A stretch of DNA of 64,000 nucleotides from positions 1-64,000 of the forward strand of contig JAAUUT010000015.1 in NCBI GenBank assembly GCA_012031035.1, given 5' to 3'. Under the pieces are notes generated by a model, which saw only the letters and a list, made by a program, of their open reading frames with translations, was not told where the DNA came from and did not search any database. Within the stretch, counting starts at the first letter, position 1, and every line of letters starts with the position of its first letter. A program made the position numbers and the translations under genes. This DNA is from Candidatus Altimarinota bacterium. GTDB taxonomy: Bacteria > Cyanobacteriota > Cyanobacteriia > Cyanobacteriales > Microcystaceae. Shown here piece by piece: positions 1 through 8,985 of this stretch.

Positions 1-117
1 GATCGCGTTAAGATGAATTATAGTGGGGTTAAGCAAGATAACGCAATAGCCTTGCTTATGTAGCTTTTTATCGGCTTTTCTACTAAATAAACCTATTTTT
101 TGTATCGAAAACAGCCA

Positions 118-150
118 ACAAAAAAGCCACCCTAGTTAGGCGGCTAAAAA
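118..150 (-). terminator. Rho-independent terminator of glnA
   Basis: On the minus strand an imperfect stem (AGCCGCCTAA pairing with TTAGGGTGGCT, about 125-145) is followed by a run of T. It lies about 40 bases after the glnA stop codon, where a terminator is expected. Called from the hairpin and T-tract only. Confidence 0.7.
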
Positions 151-188
151 ATTGAATTTTATTAACTTATCAAAACCAACAAACGTTT

Positions 189-1611
189 TTATACGTCATA
201 GTAGAGAGCAAATTCATAGGGATGAGGACGCAAACGCATCGGGTTCACCTCGTTATCGAGTTTGTATTCAATCCAGGTTTGAATGAAATCTTCGGTGAAC
301 ACGCCCGAATCAGTCAAGAAAGCATGGTCTTTTTCCAAATTCTCTAAAGCAGCTTCTAAAGAACCAGGAGTAGAAGGAACTTTCGCCAATTCTTCAGGAC
401 TGAGATCGTAGATATCGACATCCAAAGGTTCGCCAGGATCGATTTCGTTCTTAATTCCATCGATACCCGCACAAAGCATCGCTGCAAAGGCTAGATAAGG
501 GTTACAGGTAGCATCGGGACAGCGAAACTCCAGACGCTTCGCCTTGGGATTCGTACCGGATAAAGGAATGCGGATAGAAGCCGAACGGTTTCCTTGAGAG
601 TAAGCTAAGTTTACAGGCGCTTCAAAACCAGGAACCAAACGCTTGTAAGAGTTTGTAGTAGGGTTAGTTAGTGCTAGCAAAGCAGGCGCGTGTTTGAGCA
701 AGCCACCAATATAATTGAGAGCCATTTTGCTCAAATTTGCATAACCATCGCCCCAGAAAAGCGGATTTCCATCTTTCCAAATAGATTGGTGGGTGTGCAT
801 CCCAGAACCATTGTCATTAAATAAAGGCTTGGGCATGAAAGTAACAGTTTTGCCATACTTTCTAGCAACATTTTTGATGACGTATTTATAGGTCATCAAA
901 TAGTCAGCCGCATTAATCAAAGTAGCAAAACGGATACCGAGTTCGTTTTTGACCGCCCGTAGCAACTTCGTGGTGGTGTTTTTCGATAGGTACGCCGCAT
1001 TTACCCATCGTTAGTAGCATTTCAGTACGCATATCTTGCACCGTATCCGTGGGAGGTACGGGGAAGTATCCTTCTTTATAGCGAGGTTTGTAGCCTAAGT
1101 TTCCGCCTTCTTCGCTGCGTCCCGAATTCCAACGACCTTCAACGCTATCTACGTAATAATAGCCTTGGCTTTCGGTTTGATCGAAACGAACGTCATCAAA
1201 AACGAAAAATTCAGCTTCCGGCCCAAAAAAGGCAGTATCGCCAAGCCCGGTACTTTTGAGGAAATCAAGCGCTTTTTGAGCAATAGAGCGAGGATCTCGG
1301 CTGTACCATTCACCCGTGCGAGGCTCTTTGATACTACAAATCATGCTGAGGGTCGGTTCTTTATAAAATGGATCGATCCATGCAGTTGTCGGATCGGGTA
1401 CCATCGACATATCAGATTCATTGATGGCTTTCCAACCCCGAATACTAGAACCGTCGAAGGGAACTCCATCCACAAAAGAACTTTCGTCAATTTGATCGTA
1501 ATAAAAAGAGCAGTGCTGCCAGATCCCTGGCATATCAATAAATTTTAGGTCAATTATCTGAATGTTATTGTCTCGAATTAACTTTAAGACTTCTTGGGGC
1601 GTTTCAGGCAT
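189..1611 (-). CDS. glnA: Type I glutamine synthetase, split by a one-base frameshift
   Basis: Glutamine synthetase (GS-I) makes glutamine from glutamate, ammonia and ATP as a cytoplasmic dodecamer. The N-terminal part (913-1611) has the beta-grasp domain ([11 protein letters not shown]) and [10 protein letters not shown]; the C-terminal part (189-965) carries [21 protein letters not shown] and the end [14 protein letters not shown]. The two frames overlap around [10 protein letters not shown]. Removing one T from the five-T run at 946-950 gives one continuous frame of 473 residues, the usual cyanobacterial GlnA length. The adenylylation-type tyrosine region of enteric GlnA is not distinguishable here. 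The start is the ATG at 1611, about 43 bases below a predicted NtcA promoter. A sequencing error is more likely than a real null because this enzyme is central to nitrogen assimilation. Confidence 0.95.
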
Positions 1612-1660
1612 GAATAACTCCTATCGGTGTTAACTTTATATTTTCGGTCTCGAATCATCC

Positions 1661-1702
1661 ATCGTAGAGAGAGGCTTGCCCCTTTTTTGTATTGTTTGAT
1701 AC
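1661..1702 (-). promoter_or_regulatory. NtcA-activated promoter of glnA
   Basis: GTATTGTTTGATAC (1689-1702) matches the NtcA consensus GTA-N8-TAC. Read on the minus strand it is followed by exactly 22 bases and then TACGAT (1661-1666), a good TAN3T -10 box. That spacing is the established class II NtcA architecture and glnA is a classical NtcA target. The start of transcription is inferred near 1654, giving a 5' UTR of about 40 bases. Confidence 0.8.
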
Positions 1703-1992
1703 AGATTTATCCTTGTTATTAGGATCTAAATCTATAAATAATACAAAAATGTATTTAATTATACTAAACACTTCTATCTCCTTTTGATTTATGAAGAAGT
1801 ATGTAGAAAAGTAACTAGATTGCTAAACAATAAAATGACTTACTCGAACGAAGTGAATAGCGGCTCATCCCTGTGGGATTATAAATAAATAGAAAGATCG
1901 AAACTCAAGGGATTCGTACTACTCTCTTGAGCTTGCTAAAAAATAAGGCTTTGATAAGCCACTAAAAAAATTGTTGTTTGGAGAAAAATTTA

Positions 1993-2502
1993 ATGCGAGA
2001 CGCAGTAACTAAACTCATTAAAAACTACGATGTGACGGGACGCTATCTAGATCGTGAGGCGATGGATAAGCTGAAAGCTTATTTTGAGTCGGGTAATACT
2101 CGCCTCGCAGCAGCAGCTATCATTAATGCTAATTCTCCTGCGATCGTCAAAAAAGCAGGCGCTCAACTTTTTGAAGAAGTTCCTGAATTGATTCGTCCTG
2201 GTGGCAATGCTTATACAACTCGTCGTTACTCGGCTTGTCTGCGAGATATGGATTATTATCTACGCTATGCTAGTTATGCGTTAGTTGCGGCAGATAATAA
2301 TGTATTAGACGAACGAGTGCTGCAAGGTTTGAGAGAAACTTATAATTCTTTAGGCGTGCCTATCGGGCCTACGGTGCGGGGCATTCAATTAATGAAGGAA
2401 ATGGTTAAAGAGTCGGCTATTGAAGCTGGGGTAGCTAATACATCTTTGATCGATGAGCCTTTTGATTACATGAGCCGCGAGTTAAGCGAAGTGTCAGTTT
2501 AA
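1993..2502 (+). CDS. apcF: Allophycocyanin beta-18 subunit, phycobilisome core
   Basis: This is a bilin-binding core subunit of the phycobilisome that replaces one ApcB in the core trimer next to the terminal emitter. The protein of 169 residues has the biliprotein globin-like fold signatures TRRYSACLRDMDYYLRYASY, with the chromophore cysteine in ACLRD, and LGVPIGPTVRGI. Against ApcB the ending DEPFDYMSRELSEVSV is typical of ApcF. I chose ATG at 1993 rather than the TTG at 1978 because a GGAGA ribosome site (1979-1983) sits just before it and MRDAVTKLIKNYD is the normal N-terminus. It stands alone between divergent glnA and a convergent small gene. Confidence 0.93.
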   Translation: MRDAVTKLIKNYDVTGRYLDREAMDKLKAYFESGNTRLAAAAIINANSPAIVKKAGAQLFEEVPELIRPGGNAYTTRRYSACLRDMDYYLRYASYALVAADNNVLDERVLQGLRETYNSLGVPIGPTVRGIQLMKEMVKESAIEAGVANTSLIDEPFDYMSRELSEVSV

Positions 2503-2524
2503 ATTAAACTTTCATAGAATAATT

Positions 2525-2563
2525 AAAGCGATCGCAATTCTTTAAACAACGCGATCGCTTTTT
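2525..2563 (+). terminator. Terminator after apcF
   Basis: An 11-base inverted repeat, AAAGCGATCGC (2525-2535) and GCGATCGCTTT (2551-2561), continues into TTTTT. The arms contain HIP1 octamers. It lies 22 bases after the apcF stop and overlaps the end of the convergent small gene, so it may serve both. Confidence 0.75.
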
Positions 2564-2757
2564 ATTTGCTCGCTTATTACAAAAATTAAAGGGAAGAGAT
2601 TGATTTCCCTTCCCCTTTGTTGCTCTTGTTGTTTGAGCTTTTTACGCAACATTTGCTGTTGTTTTTTCAGTTGTCTTTGTCTTGCCGAGCCGCCTTTGCC
2701 TTTGTCGTTACGACCTTGACGACGCGGCGATTCCCATCGCTTTAATCGTTGAGCCAC
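2542..2757 (-). CDS. Small basic lysine/arginine/glutamine-rich protein
   Basis: An open frame of 71 residues begins MAQRLKRWESPRRQGRNDKG and is rich in K, R and Q (QRQLKKQQQMLRKKLKQQEQ), which suggests a helical nucleic-acid- or ribosome-associated protein; I do not recognise the family. The ATG at 2757 has an AGGAG-like ribosome site (TAAGGAGTAA) just upstream. The C-terminal 20 residues are unlike the rest (hydrophobic, ending inside the terminator hairpin), so the true end may lie earlier or a frame break may be present. Function unknown. Confidence 0.5.
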   Translation of the reverse strand: MAQRLKRWESPRRQGRNDKGKGGSARQRQLKKQQQMLRKKLKQQEQQRGREINLFPLIFVISEQIKSDRVV

Positions 2758-2796
2758 TGTATTACTCCTTACATATATCTCTACAACTGTAACATC

Positions 2797-3261
2797 TTAT
2801 TGGGCAGATAGGCGATAATTTAGCCGTTGACCTGCTGCCATCGAACCTACCCAAACTTCATATCGTCCCGCTTTCCAGTCTTCATCCTCAATGCGAGCAT
2901 CTTGAGTATCGCTGGCGCTAAAATTACAGCGAATGGTATTTTGATCGGGGCCTCGAATGACTAGCGTAGTATCTTTTCCGCCACTGTTAACTTGCAGTGC
3001 CAGTTTTGGAAAGTCGTTTTCTAATATTAAGATGTGATCGGGATTGGGATCTCCATAGCCAATACAAGGTCGCTTGTCGCGATCGCTATTGGCAAGAGAT
3101 GATAAAGAATACGATCCGCTTGTATAACCCCTTACAATCGCCGTTGCTTTATTAAAACCAGAAGCAAGGGTTAATGTCTCGAAGTTTGCCCTCTCTGCCA
3201 TTACTGGCACAGCACCCAAAAGAATAAGTAACGGAAAACAAGATCGATTGAGTGATAGCAT
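2797..3261 (-). CDS. Secreted hypothetical protein with a beta-sandwich-like domain
   Basis: The 154-residue product begins with a signal peptide (MLSLNRSCFPLLILLGAVPVMA, likely cleaved after AMA/VMA around residue 22). The mature part has a C-IGYGDPNPDH segment, a TTLVIRGPD strand and a WKAGRYEVWVGS segment, the pattern seen in bacterial prepeptidase C-terminal-like and related periplasmic beta-sandwich proteins of cyanobacteria. Two cysteines in the mature part may form a disulphide. It is monocistronic as far as visible. Exported role inferred; substrate unknown. Confidence 0.7.
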   Translation of the reverse strand: MLSLNRSCFPLLILLGAVPVMAERANFETLTLASGFNKATAIVRGYTSGSYSLSSLANSDRDKRPCIGYGDPNPDHILILENDFPKLALQVNSGGKDTTLVIRGPDQNTIRCNFSASDTQDARIEDEDWKAGRYEVWVGSMAAGQRLNYRLSAQ

Positions 3262-3501
3262 TGCGTTTATTTTGCGATTTCATTAACCATTAGATAAGGA
3301 TTTCTGGATTTTAGTGCCATTTTTAGCGATAAAATACCAGAATTAAGCTTCCTATATCTATTGTTGTAGTCGATTTTGGGGTACTTGTGGGGACAAAAAT
3401 AGACCAGTCTAATTTCTGCCACATTAGGGAAGATGGAGAGACGAGGAGACGGGGGGACAAGGGGGGACGGGAAAGAGAAAGAGGAATATTTACTTTCGAC
3501 T

Positions 3502-4182
3502 TCAATTACTAATAACTAAATTACATTGCTTTTGAAGAGGACATTGAGAACAAAGAGGATTCTTGGCAGTACATACCATCGCGCCAAAATCTAGTAAAGT
3601 TAAATTCCAAGTTGCAACTTTCTTTGCAGGCGCAACTAATTCTGCTGTTCTCCAGAGTAACTTACATCGAGATTTTACGCGATCGCCCTTCAATCCAAAA
3701 AAACGCTCTAAAATACGTGCTACATTTGTATCGAGAATGGCTAGCGGTTGGTCGAAAGCTTGCGAACAGATAGACCTCGCTGTATAAATGCCGATTCCTG
3801 GCATTTCTAACAACAGCTTTTCAGAATCGGGAATTTTACCTTTATACTTATCTAGAATAATTTGTGCTGACTGATATAGTCGTTCGGCACGAAAAAATAG
3901 ACCCAGAGGTTTTAAGATTTGAGCGATGTCTTCAACGGTTGCAGCGGTCAACTCTTGAAGGGTAGGATATCGATCTAAGAAAGCTTCGTAGATAGGAACG
4001 ACTGTTTGAGCGTCGGTTTTTTGCAGCATGAATTCAGCGATGAAGAGAGCATAGGGATTGCAAGTCCGTCGCCAAGGAAAATCTCGTAAGTTTTGTTTTG
4101 CCCACTCAGACAACTGGCAGCGAAACCATTTAACTTTAGCTGGAGTAATATTTTCTTCAATTTGAGCGATCGCTACTTTCAT
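3502..4182 (-). CDS. HhH-GPD DNA glycosylase with [4Fe-4S] cluster (MutY/EndoIII-like)
   Basis: A base-excision repair glycosylase of 226 residues. Seen: a FPWRRTCNPYALFIAEFMLQ N-terminal motif as in MutY, a helix-hairpin-helix LEMPGIGIYTARSI, the conserved catalytic-type aspartate in ILDTNVARIL, and a C-x6-C-x2-C-x5-C iron-sulphur loop near the C-terminus. It lacks the NUDIX-like C-terminal domain of full MutY (about 350 residues). At the position that is Lys in EndoIII and Ser in MutY this protein has Tyr (GIYTA), as in archaeal T/G-mismatch glycosylases, so a thymine mismatch activity is possible. Its ATG overlaps the stop of the upstream GNAT gene (ATGA), implying translational coupling. 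Confidence 0.85.
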   Translation of the reverse strand: MKVAIAQIEENITPAKVKWFRCQLSEWAKQNLRDFPWRRTCNPYALFIAEFMLQKTDAQTVVPIYEAFLDRYPTLQELTAATVEDIAQILKPLGLFFRAERLYQSAQIILDKYKGKIPDSEKLLLEMPGIGIYTARSICSQAFDQPLAILDTNVARILERFFGLKGDRVKSRCKLLWRTAELVAPAKKVATWNLTLLDFGAMVCTAKNPLCSQCPLQKQCNLVISN

Positions 4183-4622
4183 ATTATCGAAGTAACTTGT
4201 AACTGTTTTGTCATGAAAAGACAGCTATGCTTGCCAGGCTTTCCTGGAAGTTCGCCAAAAACCTCATAACCATGTTTAAGATAAAAGCTGGGAGATTGAA
4301 AGCTAAACGTATACAAAAATACTCTATCGCATCCTCGTCGAATCGCTTCTTGTTCTGCGGCAGTCAATAAGGAATGTCCGTATCCATACTTTCGCAAATC
4401 TTCTCGTACCCAAAGCACGTCGATATATAACCAATTCCAGGAAGTCGAAGCAATAATTCCACCAACTATCGCTTTTTGCTCGTCTCGCAGGAAAAGAATT
4501 AAGGGTTTGAAGTTATCTTCGCCAGTACGATCGCGGTTAAATTCAATTATAGCTCTGTTGAGCGTTTCGATATCTTGGCGAGCGGGGTTTTCTTCTAGCG
4601 TTATCATAACTGTTTGAGTCAT
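4179..4622 (-). CDS. GNAT family N-acetyltransferase
   Basis: The 147-residue protein shows the GNAT fold: AIVGGIIASTSWNWLYIDVL (strands 2-4), the acetyl-CoA loop region LRKYGYGHSLLTAAEQ matching R/Q-x-x-G-x-G/A, and SPSFYLKHGYEVFGELPG at the C-terminus. Acetyl acceptor unknown. It is the first gene of a two-gene unit with the DNA glycosylase (4-base ATGA overlap). Nothing in the neighbourhood identifies a substrate. Confidence 0.85.
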   Translation of the reverse strand: MTQTVMITLEENPARQDIETLNRAIIEFNRDRTGEDNFKPLILFLRDEQKAIVGGIIASTSWNWLYIDVLWVREDLRKYGYGHSLLTAAEQEAIRRGCDRVFLYTFSFQSPSFYLKHGYEVFGELPGKPGKHSCLFMTKQLQVTSII

Positions 4623-4894
4623 TTGTGCTTTTTAAATCTCCAGGCGATCGAATTCTAAATTCATTCTAAAAGTTTGAACAGTTGATTTTATTCGCATGTT
4701 AGCGATGCAAAATTTTAACCTATTTTCTTATTCGTATTATTCGCTACTTTTACTTAAGTATTAAAGAATACTTTTAACGTTAAATTCTTTAAAAATCCTT
4801 TAAAGATATAAAAACTTTTCCTAACTGAATAAACAATTAAAAAGGAAAACTTATCAAGCGCGATCGCTTCACTAATCGGTCACCTACAATTGTT

Positions 4895-7648
4895 ATGAAA
4901 GTTACCAAAATCAAAGAACTCGAAGAACTCATTCAAAAAGTTAAAGCCGCTCAAAAAGAATACGCTACTTACACTCAAGAACAAGTCGATATAATCTTCA
5001 AAAAAGCGGCTCTAGCAGCTAATTCTGCTCGTATTCCCCTAGCGAAAATAACCGTTGCCGAGACGGGTATGGGAATTATAGAAGATAAAGTAATCAAAAA
5101 TCATTTTGCCTCAGAAATTATCTACAATAAGTACAAAAATGAGAAAACCTGCGGAATAATCGAAGAGGATAAATCTTTTGGCTTGCAAAAAATTGCCGAA
5201 CCCGTAGGAATTTTGGCGGGAATTATTCCAACGACGAATCCAACTTCAACAGCAATTTTTAAATCTCTCATTGCGCTAAAAACTCGCAATGCAATTATTT
5301 TTTCGCCTCATCCAAGAGCTAAAAATTGCACGATTGAAGCAGCTAAAACAGTTCTCGAAGCTGCCGTAGCAGCAGGAGCGCCAGAGAATATTATCGGATG
5401 GATTGACGAACCATCAGTGCTTCTTTCTCAGACATTGATGCAGCATCCCAATATTAATCTTATCCTCGCGACGGGCGGACCGGGAATGGTAAAAGCGGCT
5501 TATTCTTCCGGTCGTCCCTCGTTGGGAGTTGGCGCGGGAAATACGCCTGCTTTGATTGACGAGACAGCACCTATAAAAATGGCGGTTTCTTCGATTATTC
5601 TCAGTAAAACTTTTGATAATGGGACGATTTGTGCCAGCGAACAATCGGCGATCGCGGTGGATAGTATCTATGAGGAAGTCAAGCAAGAATTTATCGAACG
5701 GGGAGCCTATTTTCTCAATCCCGAACAAAAAGAGAAAATGGCAAATCTGATTCTGGTCGATGGAAGCATCAATCCCGATATCGTAGGTCAACCCGTCACA
5801 AAAATAGCAGCCTTAGCAGGAATTTCGATTCCAGAAAACACCCGCCTTTTGATTGCCGAAGTGGAAAAAATTGGTTTAGACGAACCATTTTCTTATGAAA
5901 AATTGTCTCCCCTTTTGGCAATGTATCGGGCGATCGATTTTGAGGATGGAGTAGACAAAGCCGATAAATTAGTTCAATTCGGCGGTAGGGGACATACCGC
6001 CGTTCTCTATACCTTACCAGGAAATCGAGAGCATATCAGGCGTTTTGAGGATAAGGTTGAAACTGCGCGGGTATTGATTAATACACCTTCATCCCAAGGC
6101 GCGATCGGAGATATTTATAACTTCCGCCTCGATCCATCGCTGACATTGGGTTGTGGAACTTGGGGTGGCAATTCGATTAGCGAAAATGTCGAACCCACTC
6201 ACCTACTCAATATCAAAACAGTAGCAGAACGGCGGGAAAATATGCTTTGGTTCCGCGTTCCTCCAAAAATCTACTTCAAGTATGGCTCACTGCCAACAGC
6301 GATACGAGAATTGGCAGGCAAACAACGTGCCTTCATCGTCACCGATAAGCCGCTTTTCGATCTGGGAATGACACATGCTTTAGAAGAAGTCCTCGATGCA
6401 ATTGGCTTGCAATACGACATTTTTTATGATGTCGAACCCGACCCTTCTCTCGATACCATCGATCGCGGATTGGCAGTGATGAAGACGTTTAATCCCGATG
6501 TCATTATTGCTTTTGGTGGCGGTTCTCCGATGGATGCAGCCAAAATTATGTGGTTGCTGTACGAACATCCAGAAATTGAATTTGAAGGTCTTGCTATGCG
6601 GTTTATGGACATTTGCAAGCGAGTTTATGAATTGCCGCCTTTGGGGAATAAAGCCATTATGGTTGCCGTTCCTACGACATCGGGAACGGGTTCGGAAGTG
6701 ACCCCTTTTGCTGTCGTCACCGATCGCCGCAATAATGTTAAATATCCTCTAGCAGACTATGCCTTAACGCCGACGATGGCGATTGTCGATCCTGAGTTGG
6801 TGTTAAATATGCCGAAAAAACTGACAGCATATGGCGGGATCGATGCCTTAACCCACGCGATCGAAGCTTACGTGTCGGTATTGGCTTCAGAATATACTAA
6901 CGGTTTGGCATTAGAAGCCATTCGCTTGCTCTTTAAATATCTCCCCAGTGCCTACAAAAACGGTGCTAGCGATCCCAAGGCGCGGGAAAAAGTTCACTAC
7001 GCGGCAACGATGGCAGGAATGGCATTTGCCAACGGATTTTTGGGGATCTGTCACTCAATGGCGCACCAATTGGGAGCAATGTTCCATATTCCCCACGGGT
7101 TAGCCAATGGGTTAATGATTTCTCATGTCATCCGCTACAATGCTACGGATGCGCCCTTCAAACAAGCGACCTTCTCTCAATATAAGTATCCCAATACAAA
7201 ATGGCGCTATGCCAAAATTGCTAATTATTTAGGATTGGAAGGCGAGACGGAAGACGAAAAAGTCAATCGCCTAATTGAAGCGATTGAAGATCTCAAGCGT
7301 CAGGTAGACATTCCTATCACCATCAAAGATGTTATCGACGAAAGCGAAGCAGAGTTTTATGCCAAACTAGACGAACTGAGCGATCGCGCTTTTGACGATC
7401 AATGTACGGGAGCAAACCCGCGCTATCCTCTAATTAGCGATTTGAAAGAACTTCTCGTTCGAGCTTATCACGGTCATTCATTGCTTCAACTGAGTACTCA
7501 TATCGAGTCAGATGTGCAAGCGATCTTTTCATTGCTTAAAAACTTAATCTACAGGAGCAGGCTGGGTCAACGAATGAGCGATTGCCCTGGGGGGAAGCGG
7601 CAAAGCCGATCGCGGCTCGATAATATGACAATTGCGATCGCCATGTAA
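4895..7648 (+). CDS. adhE: Bifunctional acetaldehyde-CoA/alcohol dehydrogenase
   Basis: AdhE converts acetyl-CoA to acetaldehyde and then ethanol, re-oxidising NADH during dark or anoxic fermentation, and forms spirosome filaments in other bacteria. Residues 1 to about 440 are the CoA-acylating aldehyde dehydrogenase with the catalytic cysteine in NGTICASEQS; residues about 450-870 are an iron-dependent alcohol dehydrogenase with GGGSPMDAAK (NAD), PTTSGTGSEVTPF and the metal-binding GICHSMAHQLGAMFHIPHG. The 917-residue length exceeds the usual 860-890 because after LLVRAYHG there is a tail of about 45 residues unlike AdhE. The ATG follows a long A+T-rich leader (4623-4894) with no recognised operator. 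Confidence 0.95.
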   Translation: MKVTKIKELEELIQKVKAAQKEYATYTQEQVDIIFKKAALAANSARIPLAKITVAETGMGIIEDKVIKNHFASEIIYNKYKNEKTCGIIEEDKSFGLQKIAEPVGILAGIIPTTNPTSTAIFKSLIALKTRNAIIFSPHPRAKNCTIEAAKTVLEAAVAAGAPENIIGWIDEPSVLLSQTLMQHPNINLILATGGPGMVKAAYSSGRPSLGVGAGNTPALIDETAPIKMAVSSIILSKTFDNGTICASEQSAIAVDSIYEEVKQEFIERGAYFLNPEQKEKMANLILVDGSINPDIVGQPVTKIAALAGISIPENTRLLIAEVEKIGLDEPFSYEKLSPLLAMYRAIDFEDGVDKADKLVQFGGRGHTAVLYTLPGNREHIRRFEDKVETARVLINTPSSQGAIGDIYNFRLDPSLTLGCGTWGGNSISENVEPTHLLNIKTVAERRENMLWFRVPPKIYFKYGSLPTAIRELAGKQRAFIVTDKPLFDLGMTHALEEVLDAIGLQYDIFYDVEPDPSLDTIDRGLAVMKTFNPDVIIAFGGGSPMDAAKIMWLLYEHPEIEFEGLAMRFMDICKRVYELPPLGNKAIMVAVPTTSGTGSEVTPFAVVTDRRNNVKYPLADYALTPTMAIVDPELVLNMPKKLTAYGGIDALTHAIEAYVSVLASEYTNGLALEAIRLLFKYLPSAYKNGASDPKAREKVHYAATMAGMAFANGFLGICHSMAHQLGAMFHIPHGLANGLMISHVIRYNATDAPFKQATFSQYKYPNTKWRYAKIANYLGLEGETEDEKVNRLIEAIEDLKRQVDIPITIKDVIDESEAEFYAKLDELSDRAFDDQCTGANPRYPLISDLKELLVRAYHGHSLLQLSTHIESDVQAIFSLLKNLIYRSRLGQRMSDCPGGKRQSRSRLDNMTIAIAM

Positions 7649-7733
7649 ACTTTCATTATCATAGAGAATGATTTAACATTTTCTTTATGAGCCTAAGAAC
7701 TTCAGAAAGTAATCAAAAAAATGGAGGAAACCC

Positions 7734-8021
7734 GTGTCTACCGAAGTTCTAGATAAACAATCTACTTCAGTTGTCCGCAAACCCGCACCTCGCTATCGCG
7801 TTTTACTCCATAACGATGACTTCAATTCGATGGAGTACGTAGTACAAACATTGATGAAGACGGTTGCAGGCATGACGCAGCCTCAAGCTGTCAATATTAT
7901 GATGGAAGCGCACACCAACGGACTCGCCTTGGTTATTACCTGTGCGATGGAACACGCAGAATTTTACTGCGAGACTTTGAAAAATCATGGTTTGAGTAGT
8001 ACTATCGAACCGGATGAATAA
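7734..8021 (+). CDS. clpS: ClpS adaptor of the Clp protease
   Basis: ClpS delivers N-degron substrates to the ClpC/ClpAP chaperone-protease in the cytoplasm. The 95-residue product has the family core YRVLLHNDDFNSMEYVVQTL, including the conserved DD that binds the substrate amino terminus, and ALVITCAMEHAEFYCETL. The GTG start at 7734 is preceded by GGAGGAAA. Many cyanobacteria carry two ClpS paralogues; I cannot tell which this is. Confidence 0.93.
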   Translation: MSTEVLDKQSTSVVRKPAPRYRVLLHNDDFNSMEYVVQTLMKTVAGMTQPQAVNIMMEAHTNGLALVITCAMEHAEFYCETLKNHGLSSTIEPDE

Positions 8022-8054
8022 AATTCATCCCAATTCCTTCATGTCTGTTTCATT

Positions 8055-8900
8055 TTGACTCTCGATTTAACTCGTATTAGTTCTTACCCAGCACCAGCAA
8101 GGCTGGGAATTTTTATCCTAGCTTTGCTGTTAAGTTGGCTTCCTTTTGCTATTCCTATTTATCTTTTATTCAAATATGACCCCAATTTAACTACGATTTT
8201 GACAATGGGGTTAATGTTTATAGCGTTTCTAATTTTGTTGCGTTTTTGGAATCAAAAAGTTTATCAAAACACTCATTGGTTAAAACGCTATGGACTAGAA
8301 ACAACTAGAAAAAATGGAATCGATTTAGTTAATGGATTAAGTATTGGATTTGCAGTTACGCTAAGTTTATTTATCTTAGAAGCTATTTTCGGTTGGGTTA
8401 TTATCAAAACTCCTTCGCTTTTTTTGCTAAAAATTGTTGGAGAAGGATTGATTAGTGGATTGGGAATTGGGTTAATTGAAGAATTCTTTTTTAGAGGTTT
8501 CTTATTAGATGAGCTAGAACAAGATTATTCTCCTAATATTGTTCTTTGGGCAAATGCACTAATTTTTGCGCTGCTACATTTTCTTAAACCTATTGAAGAA
8601 ATTATTCGGACTTTTCCAACCTTTCCAGCTTTAATTTTACTAGGATTAACCTTGGTTTTTGCCAAACGTTCCTGCTCGAAACGCTTAGGAATATGTATCG
8701 GACTTCATGCTGGATTAGTCTGGGGATACTATATTCTCAATGTCGGTCAATTGTTGGAATATACTAACAAAGTTTCGCCTTGGATAACGGGAATTGATAG
8801 CAATCCGATCGCGGGTGCAATAGGATTGGTTTTTTTAGGAATTTTAGCGCTTTGGATGAAGAAAAGAGCAACGTCTCTACCACTAAACACCGATCGCTAA
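8055..8900 (+). CDS. CPBP family intramembrane glutamic endopeptidase
   Basis: A multispanning membrane protein of 281 residues with about eight hydrophobic segments. The abortive-infection/CPBP protease motifs are present: EEFFFRG (EExxxR) and LLHFLKP, followed by the C-terminal helix with LGICIGLHAGLVWG. These residues form the metal-free glutamate protease site in the family. The only start that keeps the first helix is TTG at 8055; an ATG at 8041 runs into a stop. It follows clpS by 33 bases in the same direction, so the two may be co-transcribed. Confidence 0.85.
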   Translation: MTLDLTRISSYPAPARLGIFILALLLSWLPFAIPIYLLFKYDPNLTTILTMGLMFIAFLILLRFWNQKVYQNTHWLKRYGLETTRKNGIDLVNGLSIGFAVTLSLFILEAIFGWVIIKTPSLFLLKIVGEGLISGLGIGLIEEFFFRGFLLDELEQDYSPNIVLWANALIFALLHFLKPIEEIIRTFPTFPALILLGLTLVFAKRSCSKRLGICIGLHAGLVWGYYILNVGQLLEYTNKVSPWITGIDSNPIAGAIGLVFLGILALWMKKRATSLPLNTDR

Positions 8901-8985
8901 TAACTGATAACTGAAAATGGCGATCGCAAGCCTCACACAATTTCTAGAGATCGGTCATAATTAAGTTTAGTAACAAATTGGGGCA

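Noticed and set aside
5414-6618. Long open frames antisense to adhE
   Set aside because: They are unlike any family and mirror the codon pattern of adhE.
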